In this document: positions 27,860 to 37,689 of the stretch, in pieces | Numbering within the stretch: the first letter of the stretch is position 1 | Layout of the letters: each line of letters starts with the position of its first letter | NCBI RefSeq assembly: GCF_900112335.1 | Contig: NZ_FOLG01000023.1 | Coordinates: 1-49,959 of the forward strand | Length of the DNA: 49,959 nucleotides | Direction: 5' to 3' | From: Tropicimonas isoalkanivorans | GTDB taxonomy: Bacteria; Pseudomonadota; Alphaproteobacteria; Rhodobacterales; Rhodobacteraceae | Made by a program: the position numbers and the translations under genes | The notes under the pieces: model-generated | Databases searched by the model: none | What the model saw: only the letters and a program-made list of their open reading frames with translations | Told to the model about the DNA's origin: nothing

Positions 27860-29661
27860 TTGGCGTCGGGTTTCTTGCGCCTGAAGGTCGACAGGATATT
27901 GCCGAAAACGTCAGGCTTGTAGCCGTGACTCCGCATGATGAGGTACTGCTGGGTGAAGGTGATCGTGTTGTTGGTGATCCAGTAGAGGACCAGACCGCTC
28001 GCGAAGTTTCCGAGCATGAACATGAACACCCAGGGCATCCAGGCAAAGATCATCTGCTGGGTCGGGTCGGCGGGCGCCGGGTTCAACTTCTGCTGCAGCC
28101 ACATCGAGATACCGAGCAGGATCGGCAGAACGCCCAGCGAGATGATCTGCAGCGCGCCAAGTTCTGGGACGGACCAGGGCAGCAGGCCGAAGAGGTTCAG
28201 GATCGACGACGGGTCCGGCGCCGAGAGGTCGCGGATCCAGCCGATCCACGGGGCATGACGCAGCTCGATGGTGACGAAGATCACCTTGTAGAGCGAGAAG
28301 AAGATCGGGATCTGCATGAGGATCGGCAGACAGCCGGAGGCCGGATTCACCTTTTCCTTCTTGTAGAGCTCCATCATCTCCTTCTGGAGCTTCATCCGGT
28401 CGTCCCCGGCGCGCTCCTTGAGCTTCTCCATCTCCGGCTGGAGTTCCTTCATCTTCGCCATGGAAGAGTAGGACTTGTAGGCCAGCGGGAAGAGCAGCGC
28501 CTTGATGATGAGCGTCAGGGCGATAATCGACCAGCCCATGTTGCCGATCAAATTGTTCAGGAAGTGCAGGACGCGGAAGATCGGCTTCGTCAGGAAGAAG
28601 AACCAGCCCCAGTCGATCGAGTCGACGAAGCGATACACACCGTCCTCGTCCTGATAGTCGCGAATCGTTTCCCACTCCTTGGCGCCGGCAAACAGGCGCG
28701 AGGATTGGGTGAGCGTCTGACCCGGAGCGATTTCTGCGGTCGCGTATACGGTTTGGGTCTGGTAGATCCCTGCACTCGGCTGGAACAGCATGGTCTGCTT
28801 GAATGGCGTGCCGGACTGCGGGATCAGCGTGGTCATCCAGTACTTGTCCGTGAAGCCGATCCAGCCGTTCTCCGCGACCTCCTCGGTCTCGGCCGGAACG
28901 CCGAGGGCGGGGTCAGTTTCGAGATCCTCGAAATCGCCGTACTTCTTCTCGATGAGGTTACCGTCGGCCATGGCGACGACGCCCTCGTGCAGGATGAAGA
29001 AGCTGCGTGTGTCGGGCAGGCCATGACGGGCGATGATCCCGTAGGGCGCGGCGCGAACCGTCGCATCGGTGGGGTTCTCGACCGATTGGGTCACGGTGAA
29101 CATGTAGTTGGCGTCGACGGCCAGTTCCCGGCGGAAGATCAGGCCCGACGGGCTGTCCCACCGCAGGATGACCGGCGATTCCGGCGTGAGCGTCTCTCCC
29201 GATTCCACGGACCACAGTGTTTCGGTCCCGGGAACGTCGCTGGCCTCCAGCCCGCCACCCGCGGCCCAGCCGAAGAGTGAGTAGTAAGACCCGTCGCCAC
29301 CAACCGGGTCCAGCAGGCGGACGTTCGGAGAATCCGCATCGAGCGTTTCGCGATAGTCGTTCAGCAGAAGGTCGTCGATCCGGCCGCCAGCCAGCGAAAT
29401 GCTCCCGGTCAGCCGCGGCGTCTCCACGGCGATCCTTGGAGCATCCTCCATCGGCGCCGGGGCGTTCGCGGCGGCCGCAGTCTCGGAATCCGCCGTTTGC
29501 GGCGGCGTCACGGTCGTCGCCTCCCCGGTCTGGGCTTCCGTGACCGCCGGCTGCGGCTCGTTCACCGGCGGTTGCTCGGGCGGGAACAGCAGAAACCAGC
29601 CCAGAATGACGAGGAAGCTGAGCGCAGTTGCGAGGATGAGGTTCTTGTTCTGATCGTCCAT
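27856..29661 (-). CDS. yidC: membrane protein insertase YidC
   Basis: A 601-residue inner-membrane insertase. The first helix (residues about 8-26, LILATALSFLVILGWFLLF) is followed by a Pro/Ala/Thr-rich linker. Then come a large periplasmic beta-sandwich (to about residue 340) and five C-terminal helices. The conserved cytoplasmic hairpin reads KMKELQPEMEKLKERAGDDR, and NPASGCLPILMQIPIFFSLY is the family signature. The ending RSHGYKPDV is usual for alphaproteobacteria. It heads the yidC-MOSC-acetyltransferase-engB unit. rpmH, rnpA and yidD, often upstream, are not here; a c-di-GMP gene lies there instead. Confidence 0.97.
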   Translation of the reverse strand: MDDQNKNLILATALSFLVILGWFLLFPPEQPPVNEPQPAVTEAQTGEATTVTPPQTADSETAAAANAPAPMEDAPRIAVETPRLTGSISLAGGRIDDLLLNDYRETLDADSPNVRLLDPVGGDGSYYSLFGWAAGGGLEASDVPGTETLWSVESGETLTPESPVILRWDSPSGLIFRRELAVDANYMFTVTQSVENPTDATVRAAPYGIIARHGLPDTRSFFILHEGVVAMADGNLIEKKYGDFEDLETDPALGVPAETEEVAENGWIGFTDKYWMTTLIPQSGTPFKQTMLFQPSAGIYQTQTVYATAEIAPGQTLTQSSRLFAGAKEWETIRDYQDEDGVYRFVDSIDWGWFFFLTKPIFRVLHFLNNLIGNMGWSIIALTLIIKALLFPLAYKSYSSMAKMKELQPEMEKLKERAGDDRMKLQKEMMELYKKEKVNPASGCLPILMQIPIFFSLYKVIFVTIELRHAPWIGWIRDLSAPDPSSILNLFGLLPWSVPELGALQIISLGVLPILLGISMWLQQKLNPAPADPTQQMIFAWMPWVFMFMLGNFASGLVLYWITNNTITFTQQYLIMRSHGYKPDVFGNILSTFRRKKPDAK

Positions 29662-29815
29662 TAAGAGATCACCGCCGTCCTTGGTACCCGGTTGCGCGCA
29701 GGTTCAATCCGTCGTGGGCCGAAACGTCAAGCAGATTCCCGTCCCATCGCGGACGCCCGATGCCTCTGAAGCCCGGCAAAGACGTCGCACCTAGAGGGCA
29801 ACAGACGGGGTATCC

Positions 29816-31354
29816 TCAATGCATGGACTTGCCGATCTGTGGTGCGAAACCAAGTTTCGCCGAGTGACGGTCCATCCAGTCCATCGTGTCCTCGAACGGC
29901 ATTGGGCGCGCAATGCTGTAGCCCTGAACATGGCCGCAGCCCAATTGCGCCAGCATGGCGTGCTCTCCGATCGTCTCCACCCCTTCAGCCAGCGTTTCCA
30001 GGTCAAGTCGCTCCGCCATGGAGAGAATTGCGGAGGCCATCTGCTGCTGATTTCGGTCCGTGTCGACGCGCGTCACGAAGGACCGGTCGATCTTTATGCG
30101 CTTGACCGCGAAGCGCCGGATGTTGGCGATGGAGGCGTGACCCGTTCCGAAATCGTCAAGGTCGATCTGGCACCCGAGGGTAGCGAGGGCCACGATATTG
30201 TTGCTGATGAAATCGTTGCTCGCGTCGGCAACGACCGTCTCCAGCACCTCGACGTTAAGGCGATCCGGGGTCAGGTCGAAACGGTCAAGCTCCCACCGGA
30301 TTCGGTCCACCAGGCGCGGATTACGCAATTCGGCGCCGGTGAAATTGATGCCAACCCGCGGCACCCGGTAGCCGGCCTTGTCCCACATGCGCAGGGCAGA
30401 GAGACTGTTGAACAGCATTACCTCGCCCAGCCGCTCGATCATCCCCGCCGCTTCGGTTGCCTCCAGGAAATCCGAAGGCGGCAAGACGCCGCGCTCGGGA
30501 TGGACCCACCGCACCAAGGCCTCGAAGCCGGAGACCTGGCCCGTATCTGTGCAGATCTGGGGCTGGTACCATGGGCGGATCTGATCCCCGTCGAAAGCCC
30601 GGGAGATTTCTTCGGATAGCGCATGCCGGACTTCGACAGCCGCGCTCATTTCGGCGGAGTAGGCGCGGATCTGAGCGCTGCCGGCGCGGCGGGCCTCGTC
30701 CATCGCGACCTCAGCCGACTCGATCAGCGCTTCGCCGTCGCGTGCGGGCGCCCGGCGGGCGAGGCAAAAGCCGATGGAGGCAGAGACGTAGACGGTGGTT
30801 GCGTCGACACTGATAGGCTCGGCAATCGCTGCCTGGATGCGCTCTGCGACCCGCAGAGCGACTTCCATGTTGGCTTGGCGAACGGGCCCGAGCGCGAGAG
30901 CATAGCGATGCTCAACCAGTCGCGCGGCGACATCACCGGGCCGGGTGACGCTGACAATCCGGTCGGCTGTCCGGCGCAAGACGTCTTCCGTGGCGGCACT
31001 TCCCAGCGACTCGGCCACCTCCGCGAAGTCGTCGATCTGGATCACGAACGCGACGGTGGATTGGCCTTGCCCCTCGTAGCTCTCCAGAAATTGATCGAGC
31101 GTATCGATAAGATAGCTGCGGTTTGCGAGGCCGGTCAGCCCGTCAAGCCGTTCGATATTCCGATCCCCCTCGAACAACCCTCCCAGCATGAGCACCATGG
31201 GGAAGGTCACGGAGGTTATGATCAGCACCCCCTCCCCGCCAAACCAGTACCCGCCGAACATCAGCGCAGGGAGAAAGGCCAACGTTTGCGGCCGGTTGAA
31301 AGCATTGGTCAACCGGCGTCGGATCTGGCGAAAACGGTATGCGGGCCTTGGCAT
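29816..31354 (-). CDS. membrane c-di-GMP phosphodiesterase with degenerate GGDEF domain
   Basis: A 512-residue protein: two N-terminal membrane segments (about residues 24-60), a GGDEF domain beginning at DGLTGLANRSYLIDTL, and a C-terminal EAL domain. The GGDEF signature is replaced by VEHRY, so cyclase activity is unlikely. The EAL domain keeps EALVRW, NFTGAEL, the E in EVLETVV, DDFGTGHASI, KIDRSFV and EGVET, so it should hydrolyse c-di-GMP, perhaps with the GGDEF domain acting as a GTP sensor. No other sensory domain is seen. Confidence 0.92.
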   Translation of the reverse strand: MPRPAYRFRQIRRRLTNAFNRPQTLAFLPALMFGGYWFGGEGVLIITSVTFPMVLMLGGLFEGDRNIERLDGLTGLANRSYLIDTLDQFLESYEGQGQSTVAFVIQIDDFAEVAESLGSAATEDVLRRTADRIVSVTRPGDVAARLVEHRYALALGPVRQANMEVALRVAERIQAAIAEPISVDATTVYVSASIGFCLARRAPARDGEALIESAEVAMDEARRAGSAQIRAYSAEMSAAVEVRHALSEEISRAFDGDQIRPWYQPQICTDTGQVSGFEALVRWVHPERGVLPPSDFLEATEAAGMIERLGEVMLFNSLSALRMWDKAGYRVPRVGINFTGAELRNPRLVDRIRWELDRFDLTPDRLNVEVLETVVADASNDFISNNIVALATLGCQIDLDDFGTGHASIANIRRFAVKRIKIDRSFVTRVDTDRNQQQMASAILSMAERLDLETLAEGVETIGEHAMLAQLGCGHVQGYSIARPMPFEDTMDWMDRHSAKLGFAPQIGKSMH

Positions 31355-31447
31355 GTGTCCTCTTCCTCGTACTGGCTGGGCGCCATTCGAGGCAAAGGCT
31401 AGCCGACCGTTTTCAGCAGCTGCTTAACAGACGAGCGCAAACTGTCT

Positions 31448-32293
31448 TCAATTTTCCGAAGATTCTCCGGGCCGCCGCGTCAGGCCCACAAAATCGAACA
31501 GATCCGGGTCGAGCAGATGCGAGGGACGCGCATTCATCAGCGCGCGGAACATCTTTTGCCGGCGCCCGGGGTGATTGGCCTCCCACCCGTCGATCAGGGC
31601 CTTCACCTGCTGGCGTTGAAGCCCGTCCTGGCTGCCGCACAGGTCGCACGGGATGATCGGGTAATTCATGGCCGCCGCGAAACGCGCGCAATCGGCCTCG
31701 GCCACATGGGCGAGCGGGCGGTAGACGAAAAGATCCCCCTGCTCGTTCAGCAGTTTGGGCGGCATCGTCGCCAGCCGCGACCCGTGAAAAAGGTTCATGA
31801 AGAACGTCTCGAGGATGTCGTCACGGTGATGGCCCAGAACCACCGCCGAGCACCCCTCCTCCCGCGCGATGCGGTAGAGGTTGCCGCGGCGCAGGCGCGA
31901 GCAGAGCGCACAATAGGTCCGCCCTTCCGGCACCTTGTCCATGACGATGGAATAGGTGTCCTGATACTCGATCCGGTGCGGCACCCCCATGCGTTCCAGA
32001 AATTCCGGCAGGACCGTCGCCGGAAACCCGGGCTGGCCCTGATCGAGGTTGCAGGCGAGCAGGTCGACCGGCAGCAGGCCGCGCCATTTCAACTCGTGCA
32101 GCACCGCGAGCAGCGTATAGCTGTCCTTGCCGCCAGACAGGCACACCAACCAACGCGCGTCGCGCTCGATCATGCCGTACTGCTCGACGGCCTCCCGAAC
32201 TTCGCGCACGATCCGCTTGCGCAGCTTCTTGAACGCCGTCGTGTCGGGCGCGCCATGGAACAGCGGATGGATATCGTCCAGATCGTCGAACAT
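31448..32293 (-). CDS. ttcA: tRNA 2-thiocytidine synthetase TtcA
   Basis: A 281-residue ATP pyrophosphatase that makes 2-thiocytidine at tRNA position 32. The PP-loop is SGGKDS (residues 53-58). The [4Fe-4S] ligands are in [14 protein letters not shown] and [18 protein letters not shown] follows in [14 protein letters not shown]. The length is normal. It lies 45 bases downstream of the FAD-linked oxidase gene on the same strand, so it may be co-transcribed with it. Confidence 0.95.
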   Translation of the reverse strand: MFDDLDDIHPLFHGAPDTTAFKKLRKRIVREVREAVEQYGMIERDARWLVCLSGGKDSYTLLAVLHELKWRGLLPVDLLACNLDQGQPGFPATVLPEFLERMGVPHRIEYQDTYSIVMDKVPEGRTYCALCSRLRRGNLYRIAREEGCSAVVLGHHRDDILETFFMNLFHGSRLATMPPKLLNEQGDLFVYRPLAHVAEADCARFAAAMNYPIIPCDLCGSQDGLQRQQVKALIDGWEANHPGRRQKMFRALMNARPSHLLDPDLFDFVGLTRRPGESSEN

Positions 32294-32338
32294 GGGCGTG
32301 CTATGCCAGATTGCCGCAGCGGGGGGAAGGCGCGTCGA

Positions 32339-33745
32339 TCACGCTTCCGGCAGGACCTTTCCGGGGTTCATCAGGCCCTCGGGGTCGAGCGCCGCCTTCA
32401 CTTGCCGCATCACCTTCAGCGCGACCGGATCCTTGCGCCGCCGCATGGAGGCAAGCTTGGATTTGCCGATCCCGTGTTCGGCGGAGAAGCTGCCGCCGAG
32501 GGACAGGGCCTGATCCTCCACCGCCGCCAGTACGGGGTCGTAAAGGTCATCGCTGCTGATCAGGGCGCTGTAATGGATGTTCCCGTCGCCAAGGTGGCAA
32601 ACGATGAGCGGGTAGGCCTCCGGGTCGAGGGCCGGAAGTTTCGATGCCATGCCATCGAGAAACGTCTGCACCCGGTCGAGCGGCACCGAGACATCTGCAT
32701 TCACAAAGGGGGGCTTGCCCAGGGCCACATCGGCGTGATGCTCGCGGCGATTCCACATCTCGGCGCGCTGTGCCTCGCTTCGGGCGACCACTGCATCGAG
32801 CACAGTGCCCTCCTCCAGCATCTCGCCCAGAAGTGTCTCGAGATCGTCGACGACAGGCAGCGATCCGTCCGGGGCGGGGGTCGCGTCCCGCGGGGCGGTG
32901 GCGCCGACCTCCACGAGGATGTTGACGTCATAGGTCCGGTCGAAGGGCGGTCGCATTTCCTTGAAGTGATCGCACCAGGCCTCGACCGTGGCGCCCGGCA
33001 TATACTCGAAGGCCTCCACGGCGCCGCCAGTGGCCTCCTGCAGGCGGTTCAGAAGCGCCAGTGCGTCATCGAGCGACGACAGGGCGACCATGGCGGTCGC
33101 GTAGGCCGACGGCTTTGGCACCAGTTTCAGCGTCGCTGCAGTGATGATACCGAGTGTACCCTCGGCGCCGATGAACAGGTCCTTCAGGTCGTAGCCCGAA
33201 TTGTCCTTGTGCAAAGCAGTCATCAGGTCCAGCACCTCGCCCGACGGCAGCACGACCTCGAGACCGAAGCACAGCCCGCGCGTGGAACCGTAGCGCAGCA
33301 CGTTCGATCCGCCCGCATTGGTCGACAGGCACCCGCCGATCATCGCCGAGCCGCGAGCGCCGAATGTCAACGGAAACGTCAGCCCGTGGGCGGCCGCTTC
33401 GGCGTGGAGCGTGTCCAGCACGACGCCAGCCTCGACCACGGCCACCCGGGCCTCCGGCCGGATCTCCCGGATGGCGTTCATCCGCTCCAAAGACACCATA
33501 ATTGCATCCGACGCGTACGTGCCGCCGCAGAGCCCGGTGTTCCCACCGACCGGAACGATCGCCACGCCAGCCTCGGATACGATCCGGACGACGTCCGCAA
33601 CCTCCGCGGTATTGGCCGGGCGAACGACCGCCAGCGGGACGGCAGAGTAGACGGCCGTCCAGTCCGTAGCGTATCGCGCGGTGTCAGTGCCGGTCAGAAC
33701 GTGCTGTGCGCCAATGGCCGCGCTAAGCCTGTCAAGAAGTGTCAT
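32339..33745 (-). CDS. FAD-linked 2-hydroxyacid oxidase/dehydrogenase (GlcD/D-2-HGDH type)
   Basis: A 468-residue VAO-family flavoenzyme. The FAD-binding PCMH domain has VRPANTAEVADVVR, IVPVGGNTGLCGG and GGCLSTNAGGSNVLRYGSTRG. The C-terminal cap domain ends in the ligand pattern CHLGDGNIHYS and ..SAEHGIGKSK. Candidates are D-lactate, D-2-hydroxyglutarate or glycolate dehydrogenase, which sequence alone does not separate. No glcE or glcF follows, which argues against glycolate oxidase. Its ATG overlaps the tesA stop by 4 bases. Confidence 0.88.
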   Translation of the reverse strand: MTLLDRLSAAIGAQHVLTGTDTARYATDWTAVYSAVPLAVVRPANTAEVADVVRIVSEAGVAIVPVGGNTGLCGGTYASDAIMVSLERMNAIREIRPEARVAVVEAGVVLDTLHAEAAAHGLTFPLTFGARGSAMIGGCLSTNAGGSNVLRYGSTRGLCFGLEVVLPSGEVLDLMTALHKDNSGYDLKDLFIGAEGTLGIITAATLKLVPKPSAYATAMVALSSLDDALALLNRLQEATGGAVEAFEYMPGATVEAWCDHFKEMRPPFDRTYDVNILVEVGATAPRDATPAPDGSLPVVDDLETLLGEMLEEGTVLDAVVARSEAQRAEMWNRREHHADVALGKPPFVNADVSVPLDRVQTFLDGMASKLPALDPEAYPLIVCHLGDGNIHYSALISSDDLYDPVLAAVEDQALSLGGSFSAEHGIGKSKLASMRRRKDPVALKVMRQVKAALDPEGLMNPGKVLPEA

Positions 33746-34422
33746 GGTGACGGTTTTGCCCCCTCCTCCGGCTCGCTTTCAATGCGGCCGATCAGCGTTT
33801 CCACCTGCGGGCCGAGTGCTGCGACGATTCGAACGACGCCCTCCGCGTTCGGGTGAATGCCGTCTGCCTGCAGATAGCGCCCCAGGTCCGAGGGCGGCTC
33901 ACCGCCATCTGTAAGCCCGGCCAGGAAACTCGGGGCGTAGAGAGTGTCGAAGGTTTGGGCCAGGTCGGGATAGATCCCGTCGAACGCCGCCTTGTACTCC
34001 GGGCCGTAATTGCCCGGTGCCGGCAACCCCACCAGCAGCACCTCCACCTGGCCATCGGCCGCAGCCTGAAGGATGCCGCGCAGGTTTTCGCGGCTGTTGC
34101 CGGGGTCGATCCCCCGGAGCAGATCGTTGCCCCCGAGTGCGACGATCATTCCGTCGACCTCCGGTGTCAGCGTCCAGCCGACGCGGGACAGCCCGCCGGC
34201 CGTCGTGTCTCCGGAGACGCCCGCGTTGATGATCGTCACGTCGTGACCACGTTCCTGCAGCCAGTCTTGCAACTGTGGCACGAACCCCTGCTCCTGCGGC
34301 AACCCGTAGCCTTGAGTAAGGCTGTCGCCGAGCGCCGCGATCGTGATCTCTTGCGCGGCGGAGGCAGTTGCAAGCGCCAGAAGGGCCGCAGTCAAGCACG
34401 CCGCCTTGTTCACTCCTCGCAC
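33742..34422 (-). CDS. tesA: SGNH-family lysophospholipase/arylesterase TesA
   Basis: A secreted SGNH hydrolase of about 226 residues. Block I is ALGDSLTQGYGL (nucleophile Ser), block II Gly in NAGVSGDTTAGG, block III ALGGNDLLRG and block V DGIHPNAEG (catalytic Asp/His). A signal peptide is visible: NKAACLTAALLALATASAAQ. I prefer the GTG at 34422; a GTG at 34413 is also possible. Genes tesA (-), ybbA (+) and ybbP (+) form the same divergent set as in E. coli. Confidence 0.88.
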   Translation of the reverse strand: MRGVNKAACLTAALLALATASAAQEITIAALGDSLTQGYGLPQEQGFVPQLQDWLQERGHDVTIINAGVSGDTTAGGLSRVGWTLTPEVDGMIVALGGNDLLRGIDPGNSRENLRGILQAAADGQVEVLLVGLPAPGNYGPEYKAAFDGIYPDLAQTFDTLYAPSFLAGLTDGGEPPSDLGRYLQADGIHPNAEGVVRIVAALGPQVETLIGRIESEPEEGAKPSP

Positions 34423-34465
34423 TGCCCCATATGCAAACCGATGACCGAAACCGGAGGCCCGCCGC

Positions 34466-35155
34466 ATGCCAGACCCAATCCTGTCCCTCGCGGATGTGTC
34501 GTTGTCGCTGGACGGCAACGCGGGTCGGGTCGAGATCCTGCGCGGCATCTCGCTGGAAGTCGCGGAGGGTGAAACCTTGGGGCTTATCGGACCAAGCGGG
34601 TCGGGCAAGTCCTCTCTCCTCATGCTCATGGGCGGGTTGGAGCGCGCATCCTCTGGCACCATCATGGCAGCCGGCCACGACCTGTCAGCCATGGGCGAGG
34701 ACGCGCTTGCCCGCTTTCGTCGACATCATATGGGGGTCGTCTTCCAGAGCTTCCATCTGATTCCAACGATGACCGCGCTGGAAAACGTCGCGACGCCGCT
34801 GGAACTGGCCGGCGCAGACGATGCGTTCGACCGCGCGGCGCAGGAGCTTGCCGCCGTCGGGCTGTCGAACCGGATGGACCATTACCCCGCACAACTGTCC
34901 GGCGGCGAGCAGCAGCGGGTTGCCCTGGCGCGCGCGGCGGCACCGCGACCCCGACTGTTGCTGGCGGATGAGCCCACCGGCAACCTTGATGGCCACACAG
35001 GCGAGGCGATCATGGAGCTTTTGTTCGGGCTGCGTGACCGGCACGGGGCGACGTTGATCCTCGTGACACACGCCCCGGACCTCGCGGCGCGCTGCGACAG
35101 AATTCTGAGATTGTCCGACGGGCGGATCGACACCGACGCACGGGCCGCGGAATGA
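34466..35155 (+). CDS. ybbA: ABC transporter ATPase YbbA (LolD-like)
   Basis: A 229-residue ABC ATPase of the MacB/LolD group. Walker A is GPSGSGKSS, the Q-loop VVFQSFHLIPTMTALENV, the signature LSGGEQQRV, Walker B LLLADEPTGNLDG and the switch His VTHAPDLA. The group couples ATP use to FtsX-type permeases working on substrates in the outer leaflet or periplasm. It overlaps ybbP by 4 bases, and divergent tesA makes a YbbA assignment better than LolD. Confidence 0.92.
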   Translation: MPDPILSLADVSLSLDGNAGRVEILRGISLEVAEGETLGLIGPSGSGKSSLLMLMGGLERASSGTIMAAGHDLSAMGEDALARFRRHHMGVVFQSFHLIPTMTALENVATPLELAGADDAFDRAAQELAAVGLSNRMDHYPAQLSGGEQQRVALARAAAPRPRLLLADEPTGNLDGHTGEAIMELLFGLRDRHGATLILVTHAPDLAARCDRILRLSDGRIDTDARAAE

Positions 35156-37686
35156 GCCTGCGGGTCGCGGCAAGAATTGCCCGCCGGGAACTGCGCGGCG
35201 GGCTTCGCGGGTTCCGCGTGTTCCTCGCCTGCCTCGCACTCGGTGTTGCGGCAATCGCGGCAGTCGGGTCCGTCCGCGCGGCAATCGAAGCCGGACTCGC
35301 CCGCGATGGCGCCGTCCTGCTTGGCGGCGATGCGGAGATGTCCTTTACCTACCGCTTCGCCGACGAGGCAGAACGCGCCTGGATGGACCAGAACGCCGAT
35401 GCGATTTCCGAAGTGGTGGATTTCCGCTCCATGGCAGTGGTCGGCGCGGGCGATGATGAGGAGCGCGCGCTGACCCAGGTCAAAGGGGTCGACGGTGCCT
35501 GGCCGATTTACGGCACCGCGGAGCTTTCGCCCGACATGCCCCTCGATGAAGCGCTTTCCGATGTGGACGGACAGCCCGGCGGGGTAATGCAGCGGGTACT
35601 GGCGGAACGCCTCGGGCTGGAAACAGGAGACGCCTTCAGGCTCGGTACACAGACGTTCCGGCTGACAGCCCTGCTGGAACGAGAGCCCGATGATGCTGGC
35701 GACGGATTCGGCCTTGGCCCCCGCACCCTGGTCAGGACGGAGGCGCTGGCAAACTCGTCCCTTCTGGAGCCCGGGACGCTGTTCGAGACGCGCTATCGCC
35801 TAAAAGTTCCACAATCCACAGATCTGGAGGCCATGCGGGCCGACGCTCAACAACGCTTTCGGGATGCCGGAATGCGTTGGCGCGACAGCCGAAACGGCGC
35901 GCCCGGTATCGCTGCGTTCGTCGACAGGCTGGGGGCGTTCCTCGTGCTGGTTGGGCTCGCTGGCCTCGCAGTTGGCGGTGTGGGCGTCTCCGCTGCGGTG
36001 CGCGCCTACCTCGAGGGCAAACGCGAGGTAATCGCGGTGCTGAAGACGCTCGGCGCCGGAACGCGAACGATCTTCGCTGCGTACCTGATGCAAATCGGCG
36101 CCCTGTCGATTCTCGGCATTGCTCTGGGGTTGGCGCTCGGTGCTGTGCTTCCGCTGCTGCTCGCGCCCTTCATCGCGGGCAGCCTGCCGCTCTCGGCGGA
36201 ATTCGGTATCTACCCCGGCCCGCTGGCAGAGGCCGCAATCTATGGCGGCTTGACCGCGCTTCTCTTCACCCTCTGGCCCCTGGCCCGCATCGAAGAGGTC
36301 CGCGCGGCCTCCCTCTTCAGGGACGCGGTCTCCGGCACGCGCCGTCTGCCACGGCCGGCCTATCTCGCCGCGACGGCTCTGCTGGCAGTTGCACTGGTCG
36401 GGTGCGCCGTCTGGCTCTCCGGTATGGCAACACTCGCGCTCTACGTCGCGGCGGGCTTGGTCGGGTCGCTCGCCCTGCTGACAATGGCCGCGCAGGGCGT
36501 GCGGCACCTCGCGCGACGGGCGGCACGCGCGCAAGTGGTGCGCGGGCGGAGTGCCCTTCGACTGGCGCTCGGCGCGGTCGGCGGGCCGGGCGGAGAAGCG
36601 ACGTCGGTCGTGCTCTCCCTCGGGCTAGGGCTGACCGTGCTGGCGGCCGTCGGCCAGATCGACGCAAACCTTCGGAGCGCAATCGACCGGGACCTGCCGG
36701 AGGTCGCGCCCTCCTATTTCGTGGTGGATATCCAGCCGGACCAATTGGAAGGGTTCCTGACCCGCGTGGAGACAGATCCCGGCGTAAGCCGCGTCGAAAC
36801 CGCCCCGATGCTGCGCGGCATCATCACGCGTATCAATGGCCAGCCCGCCCGGGAGGCGGTGGGGGAACACTGGGTCCTGAATGGAGACCGCGGGGTGACC
36901 TATTCCGCGCAGCCCACAGCGCGGACCACAGTGACCGCCGGAGAGTGGTGGCCGGAAGATTACGCCGGGACGCCGCAGGTCAGTTTCGCCGCCGAGGAGG
37001 CGGAGGAGATGGGCCTCCAGCTTGGCGACGAGATCACCGTGAACATCCTCGGCCGGGACATCACTGCGGAGATCACCAGCTTCCGGGAGGTCGATTTCTC
37101 CACCGCTGGCATCGGCTTCATCTTGTCCATGAACCCCTCGGCGCTCGCCGGGGCGCCCCACAGCCATATCGCCACGATCTACGCCGCACCTGAGGCCGAA
37201 GCCGCCCTCCTGCGGGACCTCGCCCGGGCCTATCCGAACATCACCGCAATTCGCGTCCGCGACGCCATCGACCGGGTGTCCGAGGTGCTCTCCGGCATCG
37301 CCGCCGCGATCACTTATGGCGCGATGGCGACGCTGGCCACCGGTATCGTGGTGCTGATCGGCGCGGCGGCCGCCGGAGAGCGCGTCCGCATCTTCGAATC
37401 GGCCGTCCTGAAGACCGTTGGGGCTGTCCGGTCACAGATCCTTGGCTACTTCGCGATCCGCTCCGCTCTGCTCGGCGGAGCGGCCGGACTGGTGGCGATC
37501 TTCTGCGGCGGACTTGCGGGCTGGGCCGTCACGACCTTCGTCATGGAGACGGACTATGTCTTTGAGCCAGTCTCGGCGCTGATGATCGTCGCAGGCGGCG
37601 TGGCGGCCACGCTGATCGCCGGGCTTGCCTTTGCCTGGAGGCCGCTCGCGGCGCGGCCGGCATCCGTCCTGAGGGCGCGCGAATAA
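35152..37686 (+). CDS. ybbP: FtsX-family ABC permease YbbP
   Basis: An 844-residue permease with about ten membrane helices. These are an N-terminal helix (VFLACLALGVAAIAAVGSVR), a periplasmic domain, a first FtsX-like block (about 260-420), helices near 400-440, a second periplasmic domain, and a final FtsX block of three helices (about 715-840). This double-block layout is that of YbbP rather than LolC/E. It forms an ABC complex with YbbA. The substrate is unknown, and the link to the TesA lipase suggests lipid traffic. Confidence 0.92.
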   Translation: MSLRVAARIARRELRGGLRGFRVFLACLALGVAAIAAVGSVRAAIEAGLARDGAVLLGGDAEMSFTYRFADEAERAWMDQNADAISEVVDFRSMAVVGAGDDEERALTQVKGVDGAWPIYGTAELSPDMPLDEALSDVDGQPGGVMQRVLAERLGLETGDAFRLGTQTFRLTALLEREPDDAGDGFGLGPRTLVRTEALANSSLLEPGTLFETRYRLKVPQSTDLEAMRADAQQRFRDAGMRWRDSRNGAPGIAAFVDRLGAFLVLVGLAGLAVGGVGVSAAVRAYLEGKREVIAVLKTLGAGTRTIFAAYLMQIGALSILGIALGLALGAVLPLLLAPFIAGSLPLSAEFGIYPGPLAEAAIYGGLTALLFTLWPLARIEEVRAASLFRDAVSGTRRLPRPAYLAATALLAVALVGCAVWLSGMATLALYVAAGLVGSLALLTMAAQGVRHLARRAARAQVVRGRSALRLALGAVGGPGGEATSVVLSLGLGLTVLAAVGQIDANLRSAIDRDLPEVAPSYFVVDIQPDQLEGFLTRVETDPGVSRVETAPMLRGIITRINGQPAREAVGEHWVLNGDRGVTYSAQPTARTTVTAGEWWPEDYAGTPQVSFAAEEAEEMGLQLGDEITVNILGRDITAEITSFREVDFSTAGIGFILSMNPSALAGAPHSHIATIYAAPEAEAALLRDLARAYPNITAIRVRDAIDRVSEVLSGIAAAITYGAMATLATGIVVLIGAAAAGERVRIFESAVLKTVGAVRSQILGYFAIRSALLGGAAGLVAIFCGGLAGWAVTTFVMETDYVFEPVSALMIVAGGVAATLIAGLAFAWRPLAARPASVLRARE

Positions 37687-37689
37687 CCC

